A DNA stretch of 32,416 nt from positions 1 through 32,416 of the forward strand of contig JAFQNG010000035.1 in assembly GCA_017396005.1 (NCBI GenBank). Reading direction: 5' to 3'. Each line of letters starts with the position of its first letter. The stretch's first letter is position 1. The stretch comes from Desulfovibrio sp. Lineage in GTDB: Bacteria; Desulfobacterota; Desulfovibrionia; Desulfovibrionales; Desulfovibrionaceae. Positions 1-8,207 of this stretch are shown in pieces. Below the pieces are notes generated by a model. That model saw only the letters and a program-made list of their open reading frames with translations, had not been told where the DNA came from and did not search any database. A program made the translations under genes and the position numbers.

Positions 1-373
1 CACTCCTATGCATGCCGCTAGGTGACAACCACTCCTGAACTGCTTTTACATTCTAAGTCTAAAATTCATATAACATATTGAAATCATTAATATTCATTGA
101 CAGGTACACTGTCGATGAAAAAATACTTCATCGCAGACTAAACGACGATAAGTTACTGGAATAATTTATTATTATTGGAATATCATTTGGAAGTTTTTTA
201 GCTGTAGGAAGCCAATTGTCAAAAAGATGCCCCTGAGCTATTGAAACACAAGAGTTCATCGACAGTGTACCTGTCAATGAATATTAATGATTTCAATATG
301 TTATATGAATTTTAGACTTAGAATGTAAAAGCAGTTCAGGAGTGGTTGTCACCTAGCGGCATGCATAGGAGTG
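1..373. repeat. 119-bp perfect inverted repeat, contig-end element
   Basis: Bases 1-119 are the exact reverse complement of 255-373, with a 135-bp centre at 120-254. Both arms are AT-rich, unlike the downstream genes, and carry the interrupted palindrome GACAG-N5-CTGTC. A small nested hairpin (CGATGAA at 113-119, TTCATCG at 127-133) crosses the left arm boundary. No open frame of note is present. The left arm begins exactly at base 1, so its true outer limit cannot be seen. It may be a real fold-back or MITE-like element or an assembly artefact at a contig end. I see no transposase. Confidence 0.9.
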
Positions 374-413
374 GCGCAAGCTTTGGCTGCAGCATAGTAT
401 ACGGTATTTTTGC

Positions 414-442
414 TTGACAAGCCTGCTCACATGGGCTAGGGA
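414..442 (+). promoter_or_regulatory. candidate promoter for the rimP-pnp operon
   Basis: A perfect TTGACA (-35) lies at 414-419. The hexamer 17 nt downstream, TAGGGA at 437-442, is a poor -10. It is the best sigma70-like candidate between the inverted repeat and rimP, and would give a leader of about 125 nt that contains the terminator at 511-540. Confidence 0.3.
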
Positions 443-510
443 CTTTCCAATTCAAGACGGTCGTCCAAGAGAGGATCGTCACATCCTGAACGCGGACGCA
501 CGTTCCCAGC

Positions 511-540
511 GGGGTGGCCTGAAGAGGCCCCCTTTTTTTT
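511..540 (+). terminator. terminator/attenuator in the rimP leader
   Basis: GGGG-T-GGCCT pairs with AGGCC-CCC around a GAAG loop (one bulged T), followed by eight T residues at 533-540. That is a standard intrinsic terminator, yet it ends only 34 nt before the rimP ATG and no gene precedes it in the window. It would therefore act on the operon's own leader transcript or end a short leader RNA. Confidence 0.7.
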
Positions 541-574
541 GTGCTTGATCCCGCGCAGGACGTATGGGAGCAAG

Positions 575-1264
575 ATGAACGAACACGCCCTCGAACAAAT
601 AGTCATGGACCTGGCTGAGCCTGTGGTGCACGCTTTGGGTTTACAGATCTGGGGGATAGAGATCAGCCAGGCCGGGCGAACCATACTGCGCCTTTTTGTG
701 GATGTGCCCCCTGTCGCATCTGATGCCGACAGCTCTGTGGATGGCGTCTGTGATAACGACATGCAGGATGTTCTGGCAGCCGGCCAGATATCGGCCAGCA
801 TTGATCAGTGTGAGGATATCTCTCGACATCTGGGCCTTGCCCTGGAGGTTGAAGACGTCATGCCTGGGGCGTATATACTGGAGGTTTCCACTCCGGGGCT
901 TTCCCGCCGTTTTTTCAGGCTTACACAAATGGCCCCCTATCTGGGTGATATGATCGAGGCTCGGCTTCATATGACGTATGAAGGTCGGCGTATCTGGCGT
1001 GGGAAGCTGCAGAGCCTTGAGGACAGCGGCTTTATTCTTGCACCAGCTTCGCTTACGCCCCAAGGTGATATTGTACCTGACGATATCCCCCCAATCAGGT
1101 TGCCATGGGATGCTGCTCGCAGGGTGAGCCGTATTCATATTTTCCGGCAGCCGGTCAAACCCGGGAAAGGGTCGGGAAAAGGGAAAGGTTCTGGTACGGG
1201 GAGGAAAAGCCCTCTCAGAGATGTGACAGAAAATACGTCCCGTGAGGACAGGGGCGAAGCCTAG
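575..1264 (+). CDS. rimP: ribosome maturation factor RimP
   Basis: RimP is a cytoplasmic factor for 30S subunit maturation. The 229-residue product has the N-terminal alpha/beta domain (residues 1-95), the signature EVSTPGLSRRF at about 103-113 and a C-terminal SH3-like domain ending near 190. It is longer than the usual 150-160 residues: residues about 46-72 form an acidic Asp/Ser-rich insertion inside the N-terminal domain, and the last 35 residues are a Gly/Lys/Arg-rich basic tail. ATG 575 is chosen because it follows a GGGAG four nucleotides upstream and opens the conserved domain; an upstream in-frame TTG at 539 lies in the terminator T-run. It heads the nusA-infB operon, its usual place. 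Confidence 0.93.
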   Translation: MNEHALEQIVMDLAEPVVHALGLQIWGIEISQAGRTILRLFVDVPPVASDADSSVDGVCDNDMQDVLAAGQISASIDQCEDISRHLGLALEVEDVMPGAYILEVSTPGLSRRFFRLTQMAPYLGDMIEARLHMTYEGRRIWRGKLQSLEDSGFILAPASLTPQGDIVPDDIPPIRLPWDAARRVSRIHIFRQPVKPGKGSGKGKGSGTGRKSPLRDVTENTSREDRGEA

Positions 1265-1282
1265 CCCAGCAGAGATTCTATG

Positions 1283-1298
1283 CCGTTGTGCGCAACGG
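1283..1298 (+). promoter_or_regulatory. hairpin just upstream of the nusA RBS
   Basis: CCGTTG (1283-1288) and CAACGG (1293-1298) form a perfect six-pair stem with a TGCG loop. Two nucleotides later comes the GGAGG Shine-Dalgarno at 1301-1305. It sits in the 46-nt rimP-nusA gap and could tune nusA translation or mRNA processing (inference). Confidence 0.5.
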
Positions 1299-1310
1299 TC
1301 GGAGGCAAAT

Positions 1311-2606
1311 ATGAACCTTGAGCTCAAGAAGGCTATAGACCAGATCAGTAAAGATAAGGGCCTTGATCGCGACATGCTGGTCGATACTCTTGAAGACGCC
1401 GTGCGTACCTCTGTGCTGCGCCGATTCAGCGATGATATGGATGTGGAGGTAACCTACAACGATGAGACTGGTGATATTGAAGTCTATCAGTTCAAGATAG
1501 TTGTAGAGGATGGTGACGTTGCCAATGAGGATACCCAGATCAGCCTGGCCGATGCCCGTGAACATGACCCTTCTGTACAGCTAGATGATGAGGTGGGGTT
1601 TCGCGTCAAGCTGGAGGATTTAGGACGCATTGCCGCCCAGTCTGCCAAGCAGGTCATCATCCAGCGTATGCGTGACGCCGAACAGGAGATAATTTACGAG
1701 GAATACAGGGATCGCCTTGGTGAAATTGTCTCCGGCATCATTCAGCGCCGAGATAAGGGCGGCTGGGTGGTCAACTTGGGACGTACCGAGGCCATACTGC
1801 CCCGTGAGGAGCAAATTCCGCGTGAGCACTACAAGCGTGGCGACCGCGTACAGGCTATTATCATTGAAGTGCGCAAGGAGGGACGTGGCCCGCAGGTGGT
1901 CATCTCTCGGGCGCATCGTGATTATATGGCAGCCCTCTTCCGACGTGAAGTACCAGAAGTGGATGATGGCGTTGTGCAGATCATGGGTGTTGCCCGCGAT
2001 CCCGGATCCCGCGCCAAGGTGGCAGTACTCTCTCGCGAGCGTGATGTGGATCCGGTAGGAGCCTGCGTAGGTGTGCGTGGCTCACGTATCCAGAACATTG
2101 TGCAGGAATTGCGTGGTGAGCGCATAGACATCGTGGTCTGGAGTGCCGATATTGCAACCTATGCTCGAAATGCACTGGCCCCGGCCCTGGTATCGCGTAT
2201 TGTAGTGGATGAAGAAGAAAATCTCCTTGAGATCATCGTGCCTGACGATCAGCTGACCAATGCCATTGGACGCAAGGGTCAAAATGTCAAGCTGGCGGCG
2301 CGTCTGCTGAGCTGGAAGGTCGATATCTTCACTGAGACTCGTTATAATGAGACCAATGCCATTGGGCATGGTCTGGAGCAGGTGGCCAGCGTAGCTGAGG
2401 TTTCTATCGAATCACTGCTGGAAGCAGGCTACACCACGCTGGACAGGCTGCGAGACGCCAGTGACGAAGAACTGTCTGAAAAACTGCGCATCAGCGCAAG
2501 CCGCATTGCGGATCTGCGTGCCGCTATTAACTTCCTGGCCCCTGTCGTTGAGGATAAGCCTGAGTCGTCAGCTGTGGGTCTGGGGCAGAATGATGCCGCA
2601 GAATAA
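1311..2606 (+). CDS. nusA: transcription termination/antitermination protein NusA
   Basis: NusA binds RNA polymerase and nascent RNA and modulates pausing, termination and antitermination. The 431 residues show, in order, an N-terminal polymerase-binding domain (1-130), an S1 domain (about 135-200), and two KH modules (about 200-345) with VGVRGSRIQNIV and NAIGRKGQNVKLAAR. A single helix-hairpin-helix-like acidic repeat follows (about 375-418). Enterobacterial NusA (about 495 aa) has two C-terminal acidic repeats, so this is a one-repeat form. ATG 1311 is fixed by GGAGG five nucleotides upstream and by the conserved start MNLELKKAIDQI. The 3' end overlaps ylxR. Confidence 0.97.
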   Translation: MNLELKKAIDQISKDKGLDRDMLVDTLEDAVRTSVLRRFSDDMDVEVTYNDETGDIEVYQFKIVVEDGDVANEDTQISLADAREHDPSVQLDDEVGFRVKLEDLGRIAAQSAKQVIIQRMRDAEQEIIYEEYRDRLGEIVSGIIQRRDKGGWVVNLGRTEAILPREEQIPREHYKRGDRVQAIIIEVRKEGRGPQVVISRAHRDYMAALFRREVPEVDDGVVQIMGVARDPGSRAKVAVLSRERDVDPVGACVGVRGSRIQNIVQELRGERIDIVVWSADIATYARNALAPALVSRIVVDEEENLLEIIVPDDQLTNAIGRKGQNVKLAARLLSWKVDIFTETRYNETNAIGHGLEQVASVAEVSIESLLEAGYTTLDRLRDASDEELSEKLRISASRIADLRAAINFLAPVVEDKPESSAVGLGQNDAAE

Positions 2607-2871
2607 TGATTGTTGCGCCGGACAGCCAGAGGCTGCCTGGATTGACGGGCCGGTACGGATGTGTGTCATCTGCCGTCGCCGTCTGCCCAAAAAAGAGCTG
2701 CAGCGCCATATTCTGACGCCGCAGGGGATTTTAAGTCCCGACGCCGCTCAGACCAGACCGGGCAGGGGCTGGTATCTGTGTTCCGACCCGGCCTGCGAGC
2801 GCAGGTTTGCCAAGTACGGGCCAGGAGCGCGGCGCCGTAGGGCATCGATTGAAGGGGGAAAGCATGCCTGA
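2590..2871 (+). CDS. ylxR: YlxR family (DUF448) RNA-binding protein
   Basis: A 93-residue basic protein with the YlxR signature [14 protein letters not shown] near residues 24-37 and the downstream GRGWYLC and CERRF segments. The family is encoded between nusA and infB in many bacteria; members are linked to RNA or nucleoid binding and transcription control, but the role is not settled. Two adjacent ATGs (2590 and 2593) overlap the end of nusA by 14-17 nt, and GGGG at 2582-2585 is a modest ribosome-binding site. Initiation at ATG 2659, directly at the conserved core, is possible. The stop overlaps the infB start by 8 nt, implying translational coupling. Confidence 0.85.
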   Translation: MMPQNNDCCAGQPEAAWIDGPVRMCVICRRRLPKKELQRHILTPQGILSPDAAQTRPGRGWYLCSDPACERRFAKYGPGARRRRASIEGGKHA

Positions 2872-5776
2872 AACCAAAATCAAGCTGAAGGATCTGATGT
2901 CCGACCTGGACGTTCAATCCAAGGATATGCTCCGTGCCTTGCGCGAAGTGGGCATTGCGGCCAAAACCACATCTGCTTCTGTGACGCAGGAAGAGGCGGA
3001 ACGTCTGCGCCTGCACTTCTCTGACCGTAAAGACGGAAGTCTGGAACGTGTCGAAGTTCGGCCTAATGTTATTGTACGCCGTCGCAAAAAAGATGCGCCT
3101 GCCGAAGAAGCCTCAGTGGTCGAGCCTGAGCAGGAAGAGGTTCTGAAAAGTGCACATGAGGAAGTCAGGCCGGTAAAGGCGGCTGAAGCCGCAGCTGTAA
3201 ACAGAAAGAACGATGCACCTGCTGAGACTGCACCAAAGCGCGCCAGAATTATCAAGCCAGCGCCTGTAGCCCGGGTTATCAGCCGGCCCGGGCAGGAATC
3301 CGTGCCGCCTGCTGCTGTGGTTGCAGCAGAAAAATCCGAAACACCGACACAGCAGGCTGACGCAGGCCCTGTAGAAGCAGTTGTACCTGCCTCCACACAA
3401 GCCACAGTAGTGACTGAAGCGTCGGCCCAGATGGCAGATAACACGCCTCCTGCCGAGGCTGCCCCCTCGGTCGAAAGTACGGATAAATCCAGGTCGACCC
3501 GCCAGGCCCGGCCTGACGCCTCGGCTGCGCCTGAAGGTTCTTCTGCTCCCACGCTTCCCCCACGCGTGGTAGAGCCACGTACCGAAGCTTCTGAGGAGAG
3601 TAAAAATAGAGAAACACCCTCGGCCCCGCGTACTGCTGCGTCTGCCACGCCTCAGGTACGTATTATTTCCCGGCCGACACCGAGTACACAGGAAAGCCGG
3701 CCGGCCCGGCCCCAAAACAGACCCGGCGAGCGTGACCGTTCGGGGGGGGGCAACCGTCTTGGCGGTCCCCGGCCGGCGGGTTTTGGCAACAGGCCTGGAG
3801 CTGGCAGTTACAATCAGCAGCAACAGCCACCGCAGCCTGCTGACAGCCGTGATGGGCAAAGCAAGAAAAAACGTCTCAAGGGTCGCCGCACTGTGGATTT
3901 CCAGCAGGGGGACTTCCGTCATGAGGATGATGACTCCACCCGTATGAACCGCGGCAAGGCCCGCCGTAAAGGGACTAAGCCGGTTACTGTGCCGCAAACC
4001 ACACAGCCCATCAAGGCTGCCAAACGCAAGATACGCGTCACTGAGGCCATCCGTGTGGCCGATATGGCCCATCAGATGGGTCTCAAGGCCAATGAGATCA
4101 TCAAGGTACTTTTTGGCCTCGGCGTCATGGCGACTATCAACCAGTCACTGGATATTGATACCGCCACCCTAGTAGCTGCAGAGTTTGGTTATGAAGTGGA
4201 AAAGGCCGGTTTCTCCGAAGACGATTATCTGTTGCCCAAGGAGGCCGACGCCCCCGAAAGTCTAAAGCCGCGTCCACCTGTGGTCACCATTATGGGACAT
4301 GTGGATCATGGCAAGACCTCCTTGCTGGACGCCATCCGCAAGTCCAACGTAACCAGTGGCGAAGCTGGTGGCATTACCCAGCATATTGGTGCCTATCATG
4401 TCAAGACCAAGCGCGGCGAGATCGTTTTCCTCGACACGCCGGGGCATGAGGCCTTTACAGCCATGCGCGCACGTGGTGCACAGGTCACCGACCTCGTCAT
4501 CCTTGTGGTTGCCGCTGACGACGGTGTTATGGAACAGACACGCGAAGCTATCAATCACTCGCGTGCTGCCAATGTGCCTATCATGGTTGCCGTCAACAAG
4601 ATGGACAAACCCAGCGCCAATCCGGATCGTGTACTGCGTGAGCTGGCCGAACTGGGTCTGCAGCCTGAAGACTGGGGTGGTGATACCATTGTGGCGCGTG
4701 TTTCGGCCAAAACCCGTGAAGGCCTGGATGAACTGCTGGAAATGGTTGCCCTGCAGTCAGAGATCATGGAGCTCAAGGCCAATCCCGACAAGGCTGCCCG
4801 TGGCCATATTGTGGAGGCCAAGCTGGACAAGGGGCGCGGCCCCATTGCCACAGTGCTGATACAGGAGGGCACTCTTCGTCAGGGTGACAACTTTGTCTGC
4901 GGGCCTTTCTCAGGCCGTGTGCGTGCCCTGACCAGCGATCAGGGCAAGAAGGTTAAAGAGGCTGGTCCCTCTCTTCCAGTAGAAGTACAGGGCTTTGAAG
5001 GTGTGCCTGAGGCCGGTGAAGAATTCTTTGTGGTTGCTGATGAAAAGCTGGCCCGCCGTATTGCGGACTCCCGTGCGGCTAAGCAGCGTGAACGCGACTT
5101 GGCTTCAGAAGCTCGCGTCACTCTTGAGACATTCCTCTCGCAAAGAGCATCGGACCAGGAAGCTCTCACCCTCAATCTGGTGGTCAAGGCCGATGTACAG
5201 GGTTCTCTGGAAGCTATTACTGAGGCCCTGCGCAAGCAAAGCACAGATAAGGTGCGCATCAATGTGGTACATGGCGGCGCCGGTGCCATTACAGAATCCG
5301 ACATCCTGCTGGCTTCGGCATCCAAGGCCATCATCATTGGTTTCAATGTCCGGCCAACAGCCAAGATCAAGGATGTGGCTGAGCATGAAAACGTGGATGT
5401 GCGCTTCTACGATATCATCTACAAGCTGGTGGACGATATCAAGAGCGCCATGGCCGGCTTGCTGGCGCCTGTACAGCGTGAGGTTTATCTTGGCCAGGCC
5501 GAAGTGCGTGAAACCTTCAGTGTGCCCAAGGTCGGCGTCATTGCCGGTTCCTATGTGGCTGACGGGAAAATCGTTCGTAATGCCGGGGTGCGTCTGCTTC
5601 GCGACGGTGTGGTGGTCTACACAGGTAAAATATCCTCACTCAAACGCTTTAAGGATGACGCCCGCGAAGTGGTCAAAGGCAATGAGTGCGGCGTAGGTCT
5701 GGAGAACTTCAACGATGTGAAGATCGGTGACATCATAGAGACCTTCGAAACCGTTGAAGAGGCGGCAACGCTGTAA
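2864..5776 (+). CDS. infB: translation initiation factor IF-2
   Basis: IF-2 is the GTPase that brings initiator fMet-tRNA to the 30S subunit and drives subunit joining. The 970 residues contain an IF2_N module (1-50), a long low-complexity Ala/Pro/Glu then Gly/Arg/Gln linker (60-370), a second IF2_N module (about 385-445) and the G domain. G1 GHVDHGKT is at 478-485, G3 DTPGH at 524-528, G4 NKMD at 578-581 and G5 SAK at 614-616, followed by domains II, III and the C-terminal fMet-tRNA domain. ATG 2864 follows AAGGGGGA and overlaps ylxR. A run of nine G (3742-3750) lies in the linker and is a slippage-prone site in an essential gene. Confidence 0.98.
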   Translation: MPETKIKLKDLMSDLDVQSKDMLRALREVGIAAKTTSASVTQEEAERLRLHFSDRKDGSLERVEVRPNVIVRRRKKDAPAEEASVVEPEQEEVLKSAHEEVRPVKAAEAAAVNRKNDAPAETAPKRARIIKPAPVARVISRPGQESVPPAAVVAAEKSETPTQQADAGPVEAVVPASTQATVVTEASAQMADNTPPAEAAPSVESTDKSRSTRQARPDASAAPEGSSAPTLPPRVVEPRTEASEESKNRETPSAPRTAASATPQVRIISRPTPSTQESRPARPQNRPGERDRSGGGNRLGGPRPAGFGNRPGAGSYNQQQQPPQPADSRDGQSKKKRLKGRRTVDFQQGDFRHEDDDSTRMNRGKARRKGTKPVTVPQTTQPIKAAKRKIRVTEAIRVADMAHQMGLKANEIIKVLFGLGVMATINQSLDIDTATLVAAEFGYEVEKAGFSEDDYLLPKEADAPESLKPRPPVVTIMGHVDHGKTSLLDAIRKSNVTSGEAGGITQHIGAYHVKTKRGEIVFLDTPGHEAFTAMRARGAQVTDLVILVVAADDGVMEQTREAINHSRAANVPIMVAVNKMDKPSANPDRVLRELAELGLQPEDWGGDTIVARVSAKTREGLDELLEMVALQSEIMELKANPDKAARGHIVEAKLDKGRGPIATVLIQEGTLRQGDNFVCGPFSGRVRALTSDQGKKVKEAGPSLPVEVQGFEGVPEAGEEFFVVADEKLARRIADSRAAKQRERDLASEARVTLETFLSQRASDQEALTLNLVVKADVQGSLEAITEALRKQSTDKVRINVVHGGAGAITESDILLASASKAIIIGFNVRPTAKIKDVAEHENVDVRFYDIIYKLVDDIKSAMAGLLAPVQREVYLGQAEVRETFSVPKVGVIAGSYVADGKIVRNAGVRLLRDGVVVYTGKISSLKRFKDDAREVVKGNECGVGLENFNDVKIGDIIETFETVEEAATL

Positions 5777-5781
5777 AATAG

Positions 5782-5838
5782 CTGTATGCATGGGGCATGG
5801 CCTGTTTTTAACGACAATGCCATGCCCTGTGTATACAG
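5782..5838 (+). promoter_or_regulatory. 20-bp stem hairpin between infB and ylxP
   Basis: 5782-5801 pairs with 5819-5838 over 20 consecutive positions (17 Watson-Crick, 3 G-U), enclosing a 17-nt U-rich loop. There is no T-run after the stem, so it is not a standard terminator. It begins 5 nt after the infB stop. Candidate roles are an RNase III processing site or a 3'-end stabiliser that uncouples infB from the downstream genes (inference). Confidence 0.75.
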
Positions 5839-5857
5839 AACGGAACACTTCCAGAAA

Positions 5858-6154
5858 ATGTCCATGCTAGTTGCTGTCCTGACTGTCGAGTTCAGCCTGC
5901 ACGGTAACGATAATCTCAAGGCCAAGCGCCGGGTTGCCAATAGCCTGAAGCAGAAAGTCCGCAATAAATTCAATGTGGCCATCGCTGAAGCAGGTACAGA
6001 AGACAGTCTGACCCGCCTTCGCTTGTCTGTGGTGTCCATATCCAACTGTGAAAGCCATCTGCGCAGCCGGATGGATAAATGCTGTCTGATGATGGAAGCT
6101 GTCTGTCCCGAAGAGATGACAGACAGCCAGGTAGAGATCTATGCCACTGACTGA
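5858..6154 (+). CDS. ylxP: YlxP family (DUF503) protein
   Basis: A 98-residue protein matching the DUF503/YlxP pattern: a hydrophobic first strand (MLVAVLTVEF), the LKAKRRVANSLKQKVRNKF helix around residues 20-38, and a second beta-alpha-beta half. Family members lie next to infB and rbfA; a small ribosome-associated role is suspected but unproven. ATG 5858 or 5864 gives the normal family length. The earlier ATG at 5786 lies inside the strong hairpin and would add an unconserved extension. No good Shine-Dalgarno is visible. Its 3' end overlaps nrnA by 14 nt. In many relatives rbfA sits here; it is absent. Confidence 0.8.
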   Translation: MSMLVAVLTVEFSLHGNDNLKAKRRVANSLKQKVRNKFNVAIAEAGTEDSLTRLRLSVVSISNCESHLRSRMDKCCLMMEAVCPEEMTDSQVEIYATD

Positions 6155-7160
6155 ACATATCCCCGAGCCTTTTCGCAAAGAGGCCCTGCACATGGCCCAG
6201 GCACTGCGTGATACAGACAGGGCTCTTGTGGCTGCGCATATCAACCTGGATGGCGACGCTGTGGGATCCATGGCTGCCACAGGCTGGATATTACGGGCTC
6301 TGGGCCGTGAATGTACGCTCTACAGTGGTACAGGCCTTCCACACGCTCTGGCCTTCTGCCCGTTGCCGGGACAGCTGTACGACAGTCTGACCCGTCTGCC
6401 GTTCACACCGTTGGATGCTGTACTGCTGGACTGTGGTGAGCCGCATCGTCTTGGGCCGGATTTGGCACTTGCCCTACCCGGGCTGCGCAGCATTAATATA
6501 GACCATCACCTTGGCGGAAACGGTATGGGCAACCGTGCCAACTGGGTGCAGCCTGCAGCAGCGGCTACCGCTCAGCTCGTGGCCTATGTGGCTCTGGCGC
6601 TGGGTATGCCGCTGCAGGGTGAGCTGGCCAGCTGCATCGCCCTTGGGTTGATTACCGATACTGGCGGTTTTTGCCACGGCAATACTACAGGAGATATCTT
6701 CGACCTTTGTGCTCTGTTGGAAAAAGGGGGCTGCCGTCTGCCGGACATTCGGCAGCAGCTGGATAATACCTGGAGTCTGGGGCGCATGCGCCTCTGGGCC
6801 CGCCTTATGGAGCGCGCCCGGCTGGAGCGGGACGGACAGATTGCTTTTTGCTGTGTCAGCCTGGAAGATCTGCGGCAGTGCCAAGCTCTTAAAGAGGATC
6901 TGGAAGGCTTTGTGGAACAGCTCCGCCGTCTTGCCGGTGTACGTGTGGCTGCCCTGTTGCGAGAAGATGTACCAGGTTCGTGCCGCATCAATCTGCGATC
7001 CTATGGAAAAACAGATGTGCGCTCTATGGCGGCAGAGCTGGGTGGCGGCGGGCATCGCAATGCTGCCGGGGGCAGTATACGTGCAACACTGGAAGAAGGC
7101 AGGAAAGCATTGCTGGCTGTCATCAATAGCCGATTGGACGATGATGACGCAGAGAGCTAG
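6141..7160 (+). CDS. nrnA: DHH/DHHA1 phosphoesterase, NrnA-type oligoribonuclease/pAp phosphatase
   Basis: NrnA-type enzymes degrade nanoRNAs and dephosphorylate pAp in the cytoplasm using a two-metal DHH active site. The 339 residues show INLDGDAVG at 34-42 (Asp37, Asp39), LDCGEPH near 94-100, the DHH triad at 121-123, LITDTGGF near 172, and the DHHA1 substrate-binding GGGGH at 301-305. Together with pnp downstream, the operon encodes two RNA-decay enzymes that handle long and very short RNA products. The start overlaps ylxP by 14 nt, so translation is probably coupled. Length and motifs are normal for the family. Confidence 0.92.
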   Translation: MPLTEHIPEPFRKEALHMAQALRDTDRALVAAHINLDGDAVGSMAATGWILRALGRECTLYSGTGLPHALAFCPLPGQLYDSLTRLPFTPLDAVLLDCGEPHRLGPDLALALPGLRSINIDHHLGGNGMGNRANWVQPAAAATAQLVAYVALALGMPLQGELASCIALGLITDTGGFCHGNTTGDIFDLCALLEKGGCRLPDIRQQLDNTWSLGRMRLWARLMERARLERDGQIAFCCVSLEDLRQCQALKEDLEGFVEQLRRLAGVRVAALLREDVPGSCRINLRSYGKTDVRSMAAELGGGGHRNAAGGSIRATLEEGRKALLAVINSRLDDDDAES

Positions 7161-7185
7161 ATATCTGTCTCGCCTGGAGAAGACT

Positions 7186-7214
7186 TTGACTTTCGCTGCT
7201 TTTTGCCCTAAATT
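7186..7214 (+). promoter_or_regulatory. candidate promoter immediately upstream of truB
   Basis: TTGACT at 7186-7191 (five of six consensus bases), a 17-nt spacer, and TAAATT at 7209-7214 (four of six). The expected start site, about 7221, is only about 6 nt before the truB ATG at 7227, which itself lacks a Shine-Dalgarno. This fits a nearly leaderless internal transcript, or chance. Confidence 0.42.
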
Positions 7215-7226
7215 TCCCCACTGCGT

Positions 7227-8183
7227 ATGACCAAGAGGCAAGAAAACGAGTCTGCCCATTCTCTGCAGCCAATGCCGCAGGCCCATGGGGTGCTGGTGCT
7301 GAACAAGCCTTCCGGCCCTACATCTGCCCGCTGCCTGAATCTGCTCAAGCGCATAGGGCAAAAAAAGATCGGACATGCCGGCACGCTGGATCCTCTGGCA
7401 TCAGGTGTGCTGCTGGTATTGCTGGGTCAGGCTACCAAGCTTTCCGGTCATCTTTTGGCTGACGGGGGCAAGGTATACAGCGGCTGCATCAGGCTTGGGC
7501 AGACCACTGATACCTGGGACATCGAAGGGCAGATAGTGGCTGAAGCGCCTTGGAGGCATATCAGAGATGTGCAGATACGCGAAGCCATAGCCCAGTGGTG
7601 TGAGCTTTCAGAACAGCCAGTACCGCCCTATTCTGCTGCCAAGCATGAGGGACAACCTCTGTACCGCCTGGCGCGTAAGGGTAAGGCAACGCCTGCCAAG
7701 GTCAAACGCATTGAGATTTCACAGGCGGATACGCTCGAAATGAGCTTACCGCTCGTACGCTTTCGGGTCTCTTGCAGTTCCGGCACCTATATACGCTCCC
7801 TGGCCCACAGCTTGGGGATGCGCCTCGGGTGCGGAGCCGTGCTCACGGAACTGACCCGGGAGTACAGCCATCCCTTCGGCCTGGATGTCGCCTGCGATAT
7901 GCAGGCTCTGGCGGATGACCCCTCCTTGCTGGTTCGCAGTCTGCGCCCCATAACTGAGGCGTTGCCGCACTGGCCCAGGGTGCATATCTCGCCGGAACAG
8001 GCTGCCAGGGTCCGTAACGGTATGGCTCTGCCTTGCGCAAAGACTCCCATTGTGGAGGGAGTTCCTTTGCGTGAAGATGGACAGGCCATCATGCTGGCCC
8101 AGGGTGAAGCTCTGGCACTTGTCAGATGCCAGGCCGGGCCATCGGGACCCTGCTGGGCCGTTGTGCGGGGGCTATGGAACTAA
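7227..8183 (+). CDS. truB: tRNA pseudouridine(55) synthase TruB
   Basis: TruB converts U55 of the tRNA T-loop to pseudouridine. The 318 residues begin the conserved fold at GVLVLNKPSGPTS (21-33) and carry the catalytic Asp55 within GHAGTLDPLASG. The motifs PPYSAAKHEGQPLYRLAR and SSGTYIRSLA also match the family. A C-terminal PUA-like region follows residue 250. The ATG at 7227 has no Shine-Dalgarno; ATG 7272 is an alternative that would remove 15 unconserved residues. It lies in its usual position upstream of rpsO, but 66 nt after nrnA with a possible own promoter. Confidence 0.95.
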   Translation: MTKRQENESAHSLQPMPQAHGVLVLNKPSGPTSARCLNLLKRIGQKKIGHAGTLDPLASGVLLVLLGQATKLSGHLLADGGKVYSGCIRLGQTTDTWDIEGQIVAEAPWRHIRDVQIREAIAQWCELSEQPVPPYSAAKHEGQPLYRLARKGKATPAKVKRIEISQADTLEMSLPLVRFRVSCSSGTYIRSLAHSLGMRLGCGAVLTELTREYSHPFGLDVACDMQALADDPSLLVRSLRPITEALPHWPRVHISPEQAARVRNGMALPCAKTPIVEGVPLREDGQAIMLAQGEALALVRCQAGPSGPCWAVVRGLWN

Positions 8184-8207
8184 CCTTATCCGTCAAGGAG
8201 AACTGCT

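Noticed and set aside
120-254. Centre of the inverted repeat as an invertible phase-variation promoter
   Set aside because: No recombinase gene is in view, arms are far longer than typical recombinase sites, and neither orientation gives a convincing -10 toward rimP. Kept only as an alternative in the repeat finding.
374-510. A leader tRNA before rimP, as metY in enterobacteria
   Set aside because: No cloverleaf, T-loop or CCA-type end can be drawn; only a small AGGAT/ATCCT hairpin is present.
3113-4072. Long antisense open frame (319 codons) opposite infB
   Set aside because: It lies opposite the low-complexity, GC-rich linker of infB, which produces long spurious frames; its product is Cys/Arg/Leu-rich with no family resemblance and no ribosome-binding site.
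6474-7376. 300-codon antisense frame opposite nrnA and the start of truB
   Set aside because: Both sense genes have clear family motifs; the antisense product has no recognisable domain.
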